Below, one piece after another: positions 18,089 to 30,900 of a stretch of 64,000 bases of DNA. Source of the DNA: Prostheceraeus crozeri (taxonomy: Eukaryota > Platyhelminthes > Polycladida > Euryleptidae). The notes under the pieces are model-generated. The model saw nothing but the letters and a program-made list of their open reading frames with translations, was not told the origin of the DNA and did no database searches. Position 1 is the first letter of the stretch; every line of letters begins with the position of its first letter. A program made the translations under genes and the position numbers. The stretch is taken from positions 310,001 to 374,000 of the forward strand of contig CAJQUW010001859.1 in the NCBI GenBank assembly GCA_907163375.1. The letters run 5' to 3'.

Positions 18089-19034
18089 TCAGAAATGTCC
18101 AAAGTATGAGAGTCTCTTTTCATTGAATTTGATGAATTCATCAGCAACGGTGTGGATATTAACATCGTCCATGTAATCCTTATGCAATACTGCAAACAAG
18201 ATATTGTTAAGGTGGTTTGGTCCAGTCTTGGCTCTGGTCCATGTTTTCAGGCGTCGCATTGCGCTGAAACTTCTTTTCGCTGTCGCTGAGCTCATGGGTA
18301 CTGTGCAATAATATTTCAGCAAGTAGTGGGTAATTTTGCAAGCTTTTTTCGTCATTGGCATTGCGTTAAATATATCACAAATTGTTGATATCTTTGTAAC
18401 CGTCTTTATTCTTGGTTTGATCTGTTCATTTCTCATTTTGAGGAGGACTGGCAAACCCTTTAGTTCTTCTTCAATTTCTGCTTTGCGAGATTGTTGAAGC
18501 TTCATTACTCTGGACACAATTGGAAATATTTTGTCAAATGATTCCTTCTCGAGCTTGCCATTTACAGAGTCTATCAGGGCTATTTCAATATCTTCTAATA
18601 TTTTCAAATCATTTTGGGAGAATCTTCTCTGCATTGCTCCGTCGATCAAATTGATCAAATCAAAATATTTCTGGAAAAAGATTGGAACGTTGTATCCGGT
18701 GTATCAATATCAGGCAAGTCTGTCATTTCGGACAATATTTCTGGCAGTTTTCTTTTTCTCTTTTCCTTTCTCTCCATGATGCTATCTGTCATTTCGTCCC
18801 CTAATTCTGCTTGTAGCTTTTCTGCATGACTAGCTAGTATGCTAATCTTACTAGCCTCGTCATTGCAGCACATTTCTTTGAATCGTTGCTTCGCAAGGTT
18901 TTGAAGACGAAATTCGCTTCTTGAGCACTAACATCAGATCTTTGAGTAGTCCTGGAAATATTCTCCATTATACAGATCACGTCGTATGAGCACTTAATGC
19001 TAGCGATCAAAAAAGTGTCCCCCAATTGATTCAC
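18089..19034 (-). pseudogene. hAT transposase C-terminal portion, frameshifted (copy A)
   Basis: Three minus-strand frames join into one hAT C-terminal region. The first is 19034-18834 (LGDTFLIASIKCSYDVICIM, then QEANFVFKTLRSNDSKK). The second is 18873-18655 (NDEASKISILASHAEKLQAE). After a second shift the third continues FFQKYFDLINLIDGAMQRRF at about 18680-18089. The last frame holds the hATC dimerisation domain, VPMSSATAKRSFSAMRRLKT then LNNILFAVLHKDY, ending YFGHF and TGA. The N-terminal BED finger and most of the RNase H-like catalytic core are missing. The final 190 codons have no lesion. Best related families by memory are ZMYM/TTF-like hAT proteins. Confidence 0.85.
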
Positions 19035-19079
19035 TATTCCTTTCGACTTTCGACTCCCAACTGTATGACATTACCTATT

Positions 19080-19620
19080 TTGTAAATGTGACCGCAGACT
19101 TGCCCACGCCTTGTGAAAAGTCAGCATTGTTTCTATTTGCCCATCCTCTATAAATTGCACAATGGCAAATTGCACCTGTCAAAATGCAAGACACAGTAGA
19201 ATAACTTGGCCGCCGCGCAAAAAGGCAACATAGAAACACGCGCCCACGTTGTACTCGTAAAAAAAGGCAACATATGTACATTAATAACTTATGCCGACCA
19301 TGTAAAAAGGCAAAATAGATCAATTTGCTCACCCTACAAAACGGCAATCATGTTGATCAACTTGCCCACTCTGTCAACCAAAAGGCGACACATATTAACT
19401 TGTCCATCCTGTCTAAAGGAAACATCCTAACTGAAGTCACTTACAGCGTACTTGAAAAAGGGCAATATACTAGCGTAATATAGGTAATTAAACATTTGCC
19501 CATCCCGTGAAAAGGCAATTTGCCCCTCCTGTAAAAAGGCAGCATTGCCCACCCTGCCCACCGCGTGAAAAGGGCAGCATGGGCTTTGCCCACCCTGCCC
19601 ACCCCGTGCCGGCATGCTTG
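19080..19620. repeat. hAT subterminal repeat array, copy A
   Basis: About a dozen degenerate units on the theme TTGCCCACCCTGTAAAAAGG then CA, spaced roughly 35-50 bases, fill the terminal 540 bases at this end. The opposite end (17231-17290) has only two or three such words (TAAAAGGGGCAGCATGGGCA, TAAAAAAGGCAT). Subterminal repeats in hAT elements such as Ac are transposase binding sites. Short ORFs rich in Gly, Trp and Ala across this array are artefacts. Confidence 0.8.
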
Positions 19621-19628
19621 CATACAAG

Positions 19629-21774
19629 TGACCATAGCATTCCATTATTTGATCTTAAAAATATGACAGTGAGTCGACAGCATCAGCCATCTGATAGGAC
19701 TCCGACTCGGCATCCTTGATTAGAATTATTAAATTACTAGTACTCGATTGTGTAGTCGGCATCTTGCATAATTCAATTTTTTCAAAAATTCAACAATATT
19801 TTTTACCTATAGGTCTTCTAGTCGACTCTTTTTGATAACAAATGTATTTTATTGTTTGTGAGGATGCTATATGTATGTATTAAATTGCTACAGTGATAGA
19901 TTTGCAACTTCCTGAACTATGACAGAAGTTCAAACGCTCAATGATTAAAATGGCATTAACTAGCAATCAATAGTCCAAGGGCTCAAATCTATTCATGAAT
20001 TTGATTTTTCCGGATTATCATGAAAATTCGTCAACAAGTTGAGATTTAATCATGAAGCCCACAGATTAAAGTAGAAGCTGACAGATACATTCTCTTGTTT
20101 AACAAATTGCCTGCCGAACCGTCAAAATTTATACATTATATTTTTTCGCACACATTTATTCTGCGAAGCTTAATTTCTGGTAAGGAGAATGCATTAATGA
20201 ATCAATTTTGAGAGAGAACAATTACCTCGTCAACATCGACATTCATGGGTTGGTTTGGAATATAAATCTCGAAACTCCTAACATCTCGCCGGACTTGGAT
20301 TTGATAGCATGCGGGTTTTTTTCCATTTGAATCACGGAATTATAGGTATTTTAATTTGCAAAAATAAAATGAGCGCATAACTGCAGGGGACGAAAGAAAC
20401 ACATTCTAAAGTGATTGTATTATTATGATTGAATTTTTATTCTCATCAATCGTCATGATTCATGACAATTGTCAAGACCGATTGATTGATTATCAATATT
20501 CAAACAGCAAGGGATGTCATTTTATCTCTAATTTATGAATTACATGTCATCTCCATGGACATGAAAAGTTGACAATATTTCAAGATTCTTTATTTAGATT
20601 TTGTTTTTTTGTAATTATTATTGAGTTATCATTATACATTACGTCCAATACATTGCCCAAATACATTGCGCCCCTGTCGAGAGGGCAGATCGTTCGATTT
20701 GCTCCATCTTTATCGATGAAACAGAAATGACAATAAAAACAAAAATTACAGTTGAATCCCATTGATATATTGTAATTTAATTGACCAGATATTTTTCAAA
20801 GTCATGTTTTTCTTTCCTAAGTGCCAGAAGACATCTTCGAAACCGTGAAGATATCTACTCGAATAGAATTGTAAAAATTAAAGCATCTTCAGTAAAATGA
20901 TTTAAGCGAAAAATCGGCGTCGTGATGGTGAAAATCAAGTATGGTGGCGGGATAATTTGTTTTCATTTTATCATTGCAGGACAGCGGCGCAGCCAGGATT
21001 TATTTTCAGGGGGTCCGATTATATATTATCAAAGAATGATGGAGATTTTCAAGTGAATGAGGAAAAATGCAGAAAGCTGTTTTTTGCCGAATGTTTTTGG
21101 ACAAAACAGATTTCCGGTGAAAACCATCGCTATCTTAATTCCATTATTAATTATTTAATTATTAATTCCATGCATTTAGGTTTTTGAGGGTGAGATAGAC
21201 TTGAAACTTTAAACCTACGATGCCACTTCATCTTTTCGGAAATCGCAGGTTTAGGCGCTTTGAAGTGTAGTCAATTATTAAAAATCGATATCAACGCAAA
21301 GTTTTATTTATGCTATAATGATGACGTCATTCTGGGTCCGCTTCATTGAAAGCTTTCAAGTTTTTAATTCCAGGGGTAAATTCTAGTTTTAATTTCCTAG
21401 ATATTTCTAACGGCATTGGAAATAAACCTATATGTATATTGCCAGTGGTTTTCTAAGTCTACTCATTCAAATATTAGGCCTACTGTGCAAAGTTGGATTC
21501 ACAGCATAAAGACAATTGAAAACCCGCGAAAAAAATGTTACATGTTACTCTAGCCAATGGCTACATTGTGAGAGCTACAAAATGAAAAAACGTAAAGCAA
21601 GAAAGAAAATTAGGATGATATCATAGCAAGAATCTTCAAACTCGGGACTCCAAGGTATGACTGCTTAGTTCATAAAGCCCATCCCTCAGACTACGCCACT
21701 GGTTGTAGGATGTTTCAATTGGGGAAACGTGCATGATGCGGTTTTTTTGGTTAGATAACACTTTCGGAGGAGGC
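19629..21774. other. 2.15-kb unique spacer between the two hAT copies
   Basis: AT-rich sequence with no recognisable gene; the ORFs present are short and domain-free. It is not palindromic, so the inverted symmetry is confined to the two hAT copies. Confidence 0.7.
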
Positions 21775-21782
21775 CCGGGCAC

Positions 21783-22325
21783 CAAGCATGCCGGCACGGG
21801 GTGGGCAGGGTGGGCAAAGCCCATGCTGCCCTTTTCACGCGGTGGGCAGGGTGGGCAATGCTGCCTTTTTACAGGAGGGGCAAATTGCCTTTTCACGGGA
21901 TGGGCAAATGTTTAATTACCTATATTACGCTAGTATATTGCCCTTTTTCAAGTACGCTGTAAGTGACTTCAGTTAGGATGTTTCCTTTAGACAGGATGGA
22001 CAAGTTAATATGTGTCGCCTTTTGGTTGACAGAGTGGGCAAGTTGATCAACATGATTGCCGTTTTGTAGGGTGAGCAAATTGATCTATTTTGCCTTTTTA
22101 CATGGTCGGCATAAGTTATTAATGTACATATGTTGCCTTTTTTTACGAGTACAACGTGGGCGCGTGTTTCTATGTTGCCTTTTTGCGCGGCGGCCAAGTT
22201 ATTCTACTGTGTCTTGCATTTTGACAGGTGCAATTTGCCATTGTGCAATTTATAGAGGATGGGCAAATAGAAACAATGATGACTTTTCACAAGGCGTGGG
22301 CAAGTCTGCGGTCACATTTACAAAA
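21783..22325. repeat. hAT subterminal repeat array, copy B
   Basis: Mirror image of 19080-19620: repeated GGGTGGGCAA, GCCTTTTTACA and GGGCAAGTTG words. It carries the single base difference from copy A that I detected (A at 22279 against G at 19124 on the plus strand, where the complement would be C). Confidence 0.8.
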
Positions 22326-22368
22326 TAGGTAATGTCATACAGTTGGGAGTCGAAAGTCGAAAGGAATA

Positions 22369-23314
22369 GTGAATCAATTGGGGGACACTTTTTTGATCGC
22401 TAGCATTAAGTGCTCATACGACGTGATCTGTATAATGGAGAATATTTCCAGGACTACTCAAAGATCTGATGTTAGTGCTCAAGAAGCGAATTTCGTCTTC
22501 AAAACCTTGCGAAGCAACGATTCAAAGAAATGTGCTGCAATGACGAGGCTAGTAAGATTAGCATACTAGCTAGTCATGCAGAAAAGCTACAAGCAGAATT
22601 AGGGGACGAAATGACAGATAGCATCATGGAGAGAAAGGAAAAGAGAAAAAGAAAACTGCCAGAAATATTGTCCGAAATGACAGACTTGCCTGATATTGAT
22701 ACACCGGATACAACGTTCCAATCTTTTTCCAGAAATATTTTGATTTGATCAATTTGATCGACGGAGCAATGCAGAGAAGATTCTCCCAAAATGATTTGAA
22801 AATATTAGAAGATATTGAAATAGCCCTGATAGACTCTGTAAATGGCAAGCTCGAGAAGGAATCATTTGACAAAATATTTCCAATTGTGTCCAGAGTAATG
22901 AAGCTTCAACAATCTCGCAAAGCAGAAATTGAAGAAGAACTAAAGGGTTTGCCAGTCCTCCTCAAAATGAGAAATGAACAGATCAAACCAAGAATAAAGA
23001 CGGTTACAAAGATATCAACAATTTGTGATATATTTAACGCAATGCCAATGACGAAAAAAGCTTGCAAAATTACCCACTACTTGCTGAAATATTATTGCAC
23101 AGTACCCATGAGCTCAGCGACAGCGAAAAGAAGTTTCAGCGCAATGCGACGCCTGAAAACATGGACCAGAGCCAAGACTGGACCAAACCACCTTAACAAT
23201 ATCTTGTTTGCAGTATTGCATAAGGATTACATGGACGATGTTAATATCCACACCGTTGCTGATGAATTCATCAAATTCAATGAAAAGAGACTCTCATACT
23301 TTGGACATTTCTGA
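22369..23314 (+). pseudogene. hAT transposase C-terminal portion, frameshifted (copy B)
   Basis: Plus-strand equivalent of the remnant in copy A, with identical protein pieces and the same two frame changes: near 22530 (NDSKK to NDEASKIS) and near 22725 (before FFQKYFDLINLIDG). The hATC domain lies at about 23080-23240. Because the lesions are shared, they existed in the common source copy before both insertions. Confidence 0.86.
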
Positions 23315-24180
23315 TCTGGCTCTTGTTTTTCTTGTTTGTATCATTAGAGTTATCACAGAGGTTTAGATTATATTGTTTGATATTTTGTACATAAATAGAT
23401 CATAATGATTTGATCAAATATTTTATTTTTGAATATTTTCCGTATCAAAGCTGGATACCGGTGTCGTGAATAATAATAACCTTACAGTTAAGTACACATT
23501 AAGAATATCAAGTTTAAGTCACTGTACGTAAAAGTGTATATAGAACCTACAATATATGATTCGATTTCGGTTGCATCACATTGTCATATTTTTAACTTCT
23601 CCTTATTCTATAAGCCTCATATTTTCACACGTTATTTCATCGGAATAGAACCTACTTATAATATTGTTAAATCATGGCATTATGTTTATGCATTTGTTAA
23701 AAGAAACCTCTATATAAGATCATTTGAACTCCGTATTCATTTAAGCAGAAGAAAAGTAATTCAAAAATCACATATAAAGTCAAAATTTTCAAATAAAAGT
23801 TCCCATACTTTAGATACAAATAAAGGTGCCGATACCGATGCGAACATGCAATACTATGGACTAATAACCTATGGACTACGGAACTATTCCTACCGCAGCT
23901 AATTGTTATTGCAAAGCGATGATTATCATGCTCCGATGTAATGATATCAAGCTCGATCCACAACGTTCTACACCACGCCTAGTATGGAAATCCGCGCGAT
24001 TCGCGCGGCAGGGAAACTAGTAAGTGCTTCCTGGTCTATGGTTATATAATTTAAATAAATAAAGGCGTGTAAAATAGTCCAATTTCTTGTATATACATGT
24101 AGGTGTGCATATTATGCAAAATGCCTTTTTTATACTTGCCCATGCTGCCCCTTTTACGTGCCGGCATGCTTGCCGGGCAC

Positions 24181-27100
24181 CCTTGGCTGTGTCACTGTTG
24201 CAGGATGATTTCAATAATATCATTCTCATTTGAAAATATGGTTTTATGAAATTTGTGAAAACAATCGCAATCTTATCATATTTTTGAATACCGCTCTACC
24301 TAACATCATCCATAACATTACAGTAGTGTCTAACGATTCAAAGTAACAATAAATATAGGGACATTGGTGTCAACTTGTCCAAATCATAGGAAAAGTTGTC
24401 AATGTTTATACCTGGATAATTCCACACATTCAGTGTGAGACATGAAATTATCAGATGTTATGAAACACTTAATCCACTCACCGGAAGTCATGTTGTCTGC
24501 TGTTGTCTGACCGTTATCGACACTATTATTGAAAATGAACATTTGGACAAGGAAGAGAAAGTAGAATGAATTGACAATGAATTTCCTGCATCGATCGTTA
24601 TTCGTTCTATGATTGGAGTAAACGTATTTTCGGTATGAGAAGTGTTTTTAATTAGCCATATCTTATGCCGCACATAAAATGCCTTGGAAAACACGATTTC
24701 ATTCCTCAAGGGAATTATATTCACGCAATAAAGGGATTATCAGAGTCTTCAAACTGAAACTTACGTAAAATTGACTAAATAATTTAATATCTAATAAGGA
24801 AGCAACCATTCCATGTGGAAAAAGATCAGTTGGTATCAAATATACAAAGGAAAGATTGATGAAAATCTTGCAAAACGCTCTTACAGACAGTCGATATTGG
24901 TCCTTAACTTGAAACATTGCGCAGGCGCAGTGCGTCTTTGGTTGGAGATCAAATCATTTGTCTCCTTCAGACTTGTGCTAAGTATTTGTAGAGATAAAAA
25001 GTATTACATGAATTATGATCTCTGATGAACATTTTCATATTGACATTGTTTTCCTTCACATTTTGATTCCTTTGTCGGACATGCAGGAAACACCAACTCC
25101 TTAGCTGCATGTAGCTGTCATGTTGTTTTGTCTATATCATGTGACTGTACGTTTGCAATCTGCCCTCTTTTTCTACGATTATTGACAGAGATTATTTTTA
25201 GGTTAACATTGTTTTGCAAGGCCATTAGTCATGCGTGGAGATTTTCATGGAAATGATAAATAGTAGAAATCTAGAATGTTTGCTGCTATTTGCACAATAA
25301 ATATATAAATTGCTTGCATTCTCAAGTGTAAAAAATAATATCACATGCTGCAGAGCCAGTAGCAAATATCTGACTGTGAGTTTGGGTAAGGATTTATATT
25401 CCAGATTTCTGAATTTGAGCGACAATGAAGAATAACTGTCAATTGAGAAAATAATATGAATAAATATTGAATTCTTGAAAGCAATTGCTAGTTAAGAAAA
25501 TAATGTAAATGTGTAGGTAATACAGTGACTTTTGATTCCAATAATGCAGTTCATAAAAACTAAATGTGGTAGCCTTTAACAATTGGTACTTTACATTGAA
25601 TTAACATTGGTATAAGGTTTAACACTGAGAATTTTTTTTGATCATGACAATTACGTACCAACACACGGAAAATATTTAAGCCTAAAATTTTACTCAATAA
25701 TCAGAAAAACTTGTTTTCCAAATACATCATCCTGACATTGTCATTTCTTCTACATAATTGAAACAATGACTTGCATGTTGTAATTTGCGGACTAAAACGT
25801 TCACTTTTTCTCTCGGGACTTACCCGAAAATATTGTATTTTCTTCGCTCACTCACATGTCCATATGTTACATTTTAAATTGTCATTTTATTTCCTAAGAT
25901 TGTCATTTTCTAGCACGAGATCTTTCGCCCTACATCGTAAGCCATTCTCAAGCGACTGCACTGCATTACTGAATCACAACCGATTAGCACATCTCACATG
26001 AAATCACAATGATATCAGGCGGATTGCCAGGTACGTGGTAGCAAAAAAAAGAGACCGTTAACGTATATTGAACAACACAATAATAACATAATGAAGGGAA
26101 AGCCAATGAAGAACCAAGCTCAAAGTAACGATCAGTCATAGATTGAAAAATTAAAACTGAAAAACAACTACATGCAACAGGATAAAAAAAATAATGAAAT
26201 TATGAAAAATCACCTCCATACGAAGCTGTCAATCAATTGTTTTTTTAATATATGCATGTGAAATCAATAATTAATCTAATCAGCATGTAATCGGTTCTAG
26301 ATGCTGGGCTTGGGTGGTTGAGCCGGATCGGACCGGGTCTAGATTGTAGCATTGGGTGAATGGACCAGTCGGACCCTCTTCCGTTATGATGAACAAATAT
26401 CAAGTTTACTTGCATGTAATTAGTATTACCGAACAAGAAATAGGCATATATACATTCATCGATACTCATTTGGCATCTACGTCGGAGACTATTAACTGAC
26501 AGTTTCATCGACTGTGTCGTTCATAGTCAGAAATGGAAAGTAAAGTAACTGCATTTCATCCATGATTTTGTCAGTATGCTATTTACATTACAGTTATGTC
26601 ATGTAGTCTAGAACTTGCATTTCTGCAAATTTTCCACGTACATGTATTAGCGCAACAGACAAGTTATCGAATTTTGACATTAATGCAGGCTATATATCAT
26701 TTCCAATTCGTGAGATATATTGGCAATGAATTTATGTAAAAATTCCCAGTATATAATTGCACTATATGATACTCATAGACAGGGGAACATAATCATCAGG
26801 AACGTCATTCTCCAACCATGATTCCGTTAATACTACGACATTTAGCCGCAGACTCCGTGCACAATGTTCAAATCCATCCATTTTGTTTGATAATGATCTC
26901 AAATTTGATATAAGACAGGAAGGCAACTTCGATTGAGTTTCTGCGCGACCTTTTCAAAGTTTCTCTCCGATGATCAATTATTGAAATTACTCAAGGTAGC
27001 TTAATTCAATCGAGCAGAATTGTGAACCAGTCAGTGACGCATCTAAGCTCTACATTATCGCATCATTTATGTTTCAAATGATTTGCTCTGAATAACAAAA

Positions 27101-27274
27101 ATTGGGATCGATTTCCGGTTAAGTTTTCTTTTATATTACGTTCAATGGTAGTCATTTGTCCCTAAAAATAAAATTGTAGTAAAAAGTAAAGTTGAGAAAC
27201 ATGATTTAATTGATTCCATCGATAGAGGATTCCTAGAACAAATTTAGAATAAGTCACCTCTGAAGTTAAGTCGC
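24181..27274. other. No recognised gene
   Basis: AT-rich anonymous sequence. ORFs are short, without domains, signal sequences or neighbouring splice sites that I can support. Confidence 0.6.
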
Positions 27275-27900
27275 TTAGACTTGGGAGTGTAATGTCTGTG
27301 AAGCTCTGCGATCCCGCATCTCCAGCAGCTGCTCGTCCGAACCGGAAATCATGCGCCGCCTCGACCTATTCCGCAGAACCTTTGACCGCCTTTCTCGCGT
27401 CTGGCGCAACAACAAGGTGCGCCCGCAAACTGAAACCAGGATCTTGGATACTTGTGTGCTTCCGGTTCCATCATATGGCTGCGAAACTTCGTGCCTCTCC
27501 GTCAGCACGGCACCTCGTCCGGACAACCTTCACCGCTCCTGTCTCCGTCGAATCCAGGCCATTCGCTCGTACCACCGTGTATCGAATGACGATTTGTATG
27601 TCAGAGCTGGTGTCTCAACGCGCCTGACAACCATCGTCCGTCGAGGGAGTCTTCGACATCTCGGTCATGTTGCCCATCATGGTGACGAAACCACGCGAGG
27701 CAGATCCTCGCCGCTTCGACCCTTTCTCTACCTTCGGGATGGCATTGTCCTCCTGGTCGTCCTCGATTCTCCTGGATGACGCAAGTTCAATCTACACGAC
27801 CGATTGCAGACCTCATCGACGCCGCGGAAAAATTTTCCCACGTTTCGTGACCTGGTCGCCACGGTCACCTAAGTGGCCCTGCGACCGTAAGTACAAGCAG
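27275..27900 (+). pseudogene. RTE/L1-type LINE ORF2 C-terminal fragment, GC-rich
   Basis: A 142-codon frame (27351-27779) reads MRRLDLFRRTFDRLSRVWRN, then ETRILDTCVLPVPSYGCET, HRSCLRRIQAIRSYHR, NDDLYVRAGVST and RRGSLRHLGHVAHHGDE. This is the familiar tail of RTE-like LINE ORF2 (usually LLYGCETW, CLRRI, RRLRWLGHV). A further basic block, in another frame, runs to about 27850. The RT palm is absent, so it is 5'-truncated. Its base composition is far more GC-rich than its surroundings, suggesting a different or recent origin. Confidence 0.75.
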
Positions 27901-30900
27901 TGCCTACATGATATCGCTATTTTTCATATAACAATTACATGGATGAATTCGTGGATGAATGAACCATTTTTAGTCATACTGCATGCGTACTTTGCCGGTG
28001 GTCTATCACAAGTTGACAATAACATGCCTGTCAATGTCTGTAAGACCAAATGGTCATGTTTTTGATACATTTGGTTTGTGATTTTGCAGAAATGATAATC
28101 AAGGATATTTAGTTGCTTCGAAATGATTCTTTGTGTTGTAATCCTCAAAGCAATTTCAAGAAATGTTATGGCCATACGCTCGGATTGATAAAACAATCAT
28201 TTGCTTTGCATTACCGCTTTTATGCAGAATATAATGTCGAACACATTATATATACCTATAATACTTCATTACACATACCTTCAAAGCTATTGGGCAAAGA
28301 AATTAACAATTTCGAATAAATTCATTATTTCATTTGAATTTGCCCCGACGCATTATTCTGCTTCCTCTTCAACCAACATGTAATTTTCTGAATATATTAC
28401 GAGTATTTGTAGTTTTTATCACTCGTCGACCAATCCCAAGACAACTTATATTTAGAAATCAATTGCCAAATTGCACAGCTAATATCTATCTGTGCTGTAC
28501 TGCCAGTTGTGAATAACTCTGTATTTGTGTCTGTCCCAAACCAGTTGATGAGGAACTCTGGTAGATTGATAACCGCACTAATTTTATAGCTTACCTGCAC
28601 AATGAATTCGACTGACATTGGATTATCGAACATAAAGACATTCAATATATTAGATATTTCGGTAGTATCACTTATTGATACGGGTGAAAGTTATTGAATT
28701 GTGGGTGTGTGTGAGAAACCTCCCGATTGTGGGTGTCACCTGCAAAATGCGGGTGACTTGACAGGTTTGCAATAATTCTCTTTTCAAAAGTACTTTTAAA
28801 GAAAGGTCAAGGTTTTGATGTTTCCATAGGTGAAAGTAAATAACATTTTGAATTAGTCAAATTTGAATAGGCTATCAAACGTACATAGAAACTGGAAGTC
28901 ACGATAAACTGGAGTGGTAGCCATTATAGTTCGGTGCAATATCAACATATGTGTAGGGATTGTAGCATGTCTCCCCCAGAGTAAAAAGGTTTAACATTTT
29001 GTGGCATTCATTTAGCATAAATAAAATCAGTCACTTTCGTAATTGGTATTGACAAGGAAGAAAAATTAGTCGAAATCTTAGAATATTGGCCTCATTTTAA
29101 TGTACGCAGATTAAGCGACTCTAATGGACACAATTAACACAGCTAAACAATTGTTAAACAGTATTTTCTTGCATTTTCTTCTGCACATTTACAATTCAAA
29201 AAATGAAAATAAGAAAACAATTAGAAAAAAATCCAGGGATCTTCAAACCTGGTGTGGACACTTGCATAATATGTGAAAGTGTGGCAACAATGAATTTTCC
29301 ACGAGTCTACTGACCGCACTTTGCCGTCTGTCCAGTCGTGGACAGTCGGTCCTTAGTATCACCCCAATCCACACCCTATAGTACGAGTGAATGCGATAAC
29401 GTTCGAATTTCCAAGTCAGCGGTTGATATCTGTGGTGTGAAAGATGTCCGCAACATGACTGATCGACTAACATAAAATGCTGTATTCTTTTTGATTATCA
29501 ATGCGTTTCACTAAAAGATATTGCAGAAAATAGTTGCCAAAACTGTCAAAATTTGAAGTTATGAAGCATACTTTTAAGAAAGCATTTTACAAAATAAGTT
29601 ATAAAGGTAACTTTCTGGATGACCACGTACAAAGATTTTTCTGTGAATAGTTTTTAAGCACCATTACGCAGCACCACAAAAAGGTGGACTATGCTCATTT
29701 TTAAAAAGGCTGCAGCAAGAGCATGAGTGGGGTGACTCCGTACCCTCGGTATAGATAGCGACGTCAAAATTCAGAAAATGGTTAAGTTATACTCGTACGC
29801 CCTGTCGATTCTAGCGTCGAAGCATGAACTAAGTGGTTTAATCTGCTAGTGTACACAGATGATTTTACTTATAAGTTACAATAGTTAGTTATTTTTGTTC
29901 CATCCGACTTGTGATGCGCTAATCACAAAGATCTGCGTCTCATGAGACCTTTGCGTCTGATCAATTTACGGGAATCATAAGCAATTAATTTCATTGTGAT
30001 TCTCATACAATGCGAAGTCATTTGGTCGTCCTAAGCCACCATGTTCTATCTATCTAAGCTGTGTTTGCAATGTCAGGCAAATTGATGATATGAATAGTAT
30101 CGAAAGCACATGTATCAATGTCACTTAATTCGCGAAGTTTTTTCTATACTTGGAATGCTAGAAGCAAAAAATATTTTTGCGCCTTTTGCTGACAATAAAG
30201 TGAAACTATGCGCTGAAAAGGAATAAAAGTAGAATCAATCAAATCCTCACTGAAGCAAAAATAGCTGCCAAAATGGTGTAGAGGACGTGAAAGTAAGTAA
30301 GATATTACTCAATGACAATTTTCGGTGATGTTAGTATCGATAAGGGGTCAGGGTTTCAAGGTCCGAGTCCAAACAAGAGGCACATCCAATTTCATGTCAA
30401 ATTTTATGTCAATTTCATTTGACGTTAGCGCATCCCACTTTTACTAATAAATTAATTGTTCAAGAATACATATATTAATTCTTTTTAACTTCTTTGACCA
30501 GTAGGCGTTCGAATATATCCTTTTACTGTTTCAATGATAAAAAATTTCACTAATTAGTGATTTTATCATGGCAAAAGAACATTTCAAAGAGGCAAAGCCA
30601 AGAGAGGGTAACTAATTTTTGAAGATTGCTATGGTCCTCTCTATGACGACTGGAACTGTTGCGCAATAGTTTCAACTTTCAATGATTGACCTATACCTCC
30701 GACGGAACCATCAACACACTAAACAGAGGCATTTGACTTTATTTCTTTGGCTGATGTCGTTTAATGAGCTTAAATTCACACGAAGCAGGTCGACAAATCT
30801 GCTTAGTTGAGAATCAAACATCAAGGAAAGCGCGGTTAATTAAATTCGCAAATTGTGCTAAATCTGTCAATTATGCAAGACTGATGTGACATTTACATGA

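Larger units (their letters stand above)
17231..19620 (-). mobile_element. hAT-family transposon, copy A
   Basis: 2,390 bp with terminal inverted repeats CAAGCATGCCGGCACG at both ends, starting CA and ending TG. An 8-bp target duplication CATACAAG lies at 17223-17230 and 19621-19628. Eight-base duplications and a C-terminal hATC domain (18658-18089) identify the hAT superfamily. It is the reverse complement of copy B (21783-24172), with paired coordinates summing to 41403 throughout. The only difference I found is 19124 versus 22279. Coding sequence covers only the C-terminal part of a transposase, so this copy is non-autonomous. Confidence 0.95.
21783..24172 (+). mobile_element. hAT-family transposon, copy B (inverted relative to copy A)
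   Basis: 2,390 bp, the same inverted repeats as copy A, but a different 8-bp target duplication: CCGGGCAC at 21775-21782 and 24173-24180. Different duplications show that each copy inserted separately rather than arising by local inverted duplication. No length difference from copy A. It lies 2.16 kb from copy A with subterminal arrays facing each other. Confidence 0.95.

Noticed and set aside
19427-19719. Short ORFs rich in Gly, Trp, Ala and Pro on both strands (also at 21636-21976)
   Set aside because: They translate the GC-rich subterminal repeat array of the hAT element and have no codon structure independent of the repeat.
17231-24172. A single giant palindrome or assembly-made inverted duplication
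   Set aside because: The symmetry ends exactly at hAT termini, the spacer is not symmetric, the copies differ by at least one base, and the two 8-bp duplications differ.
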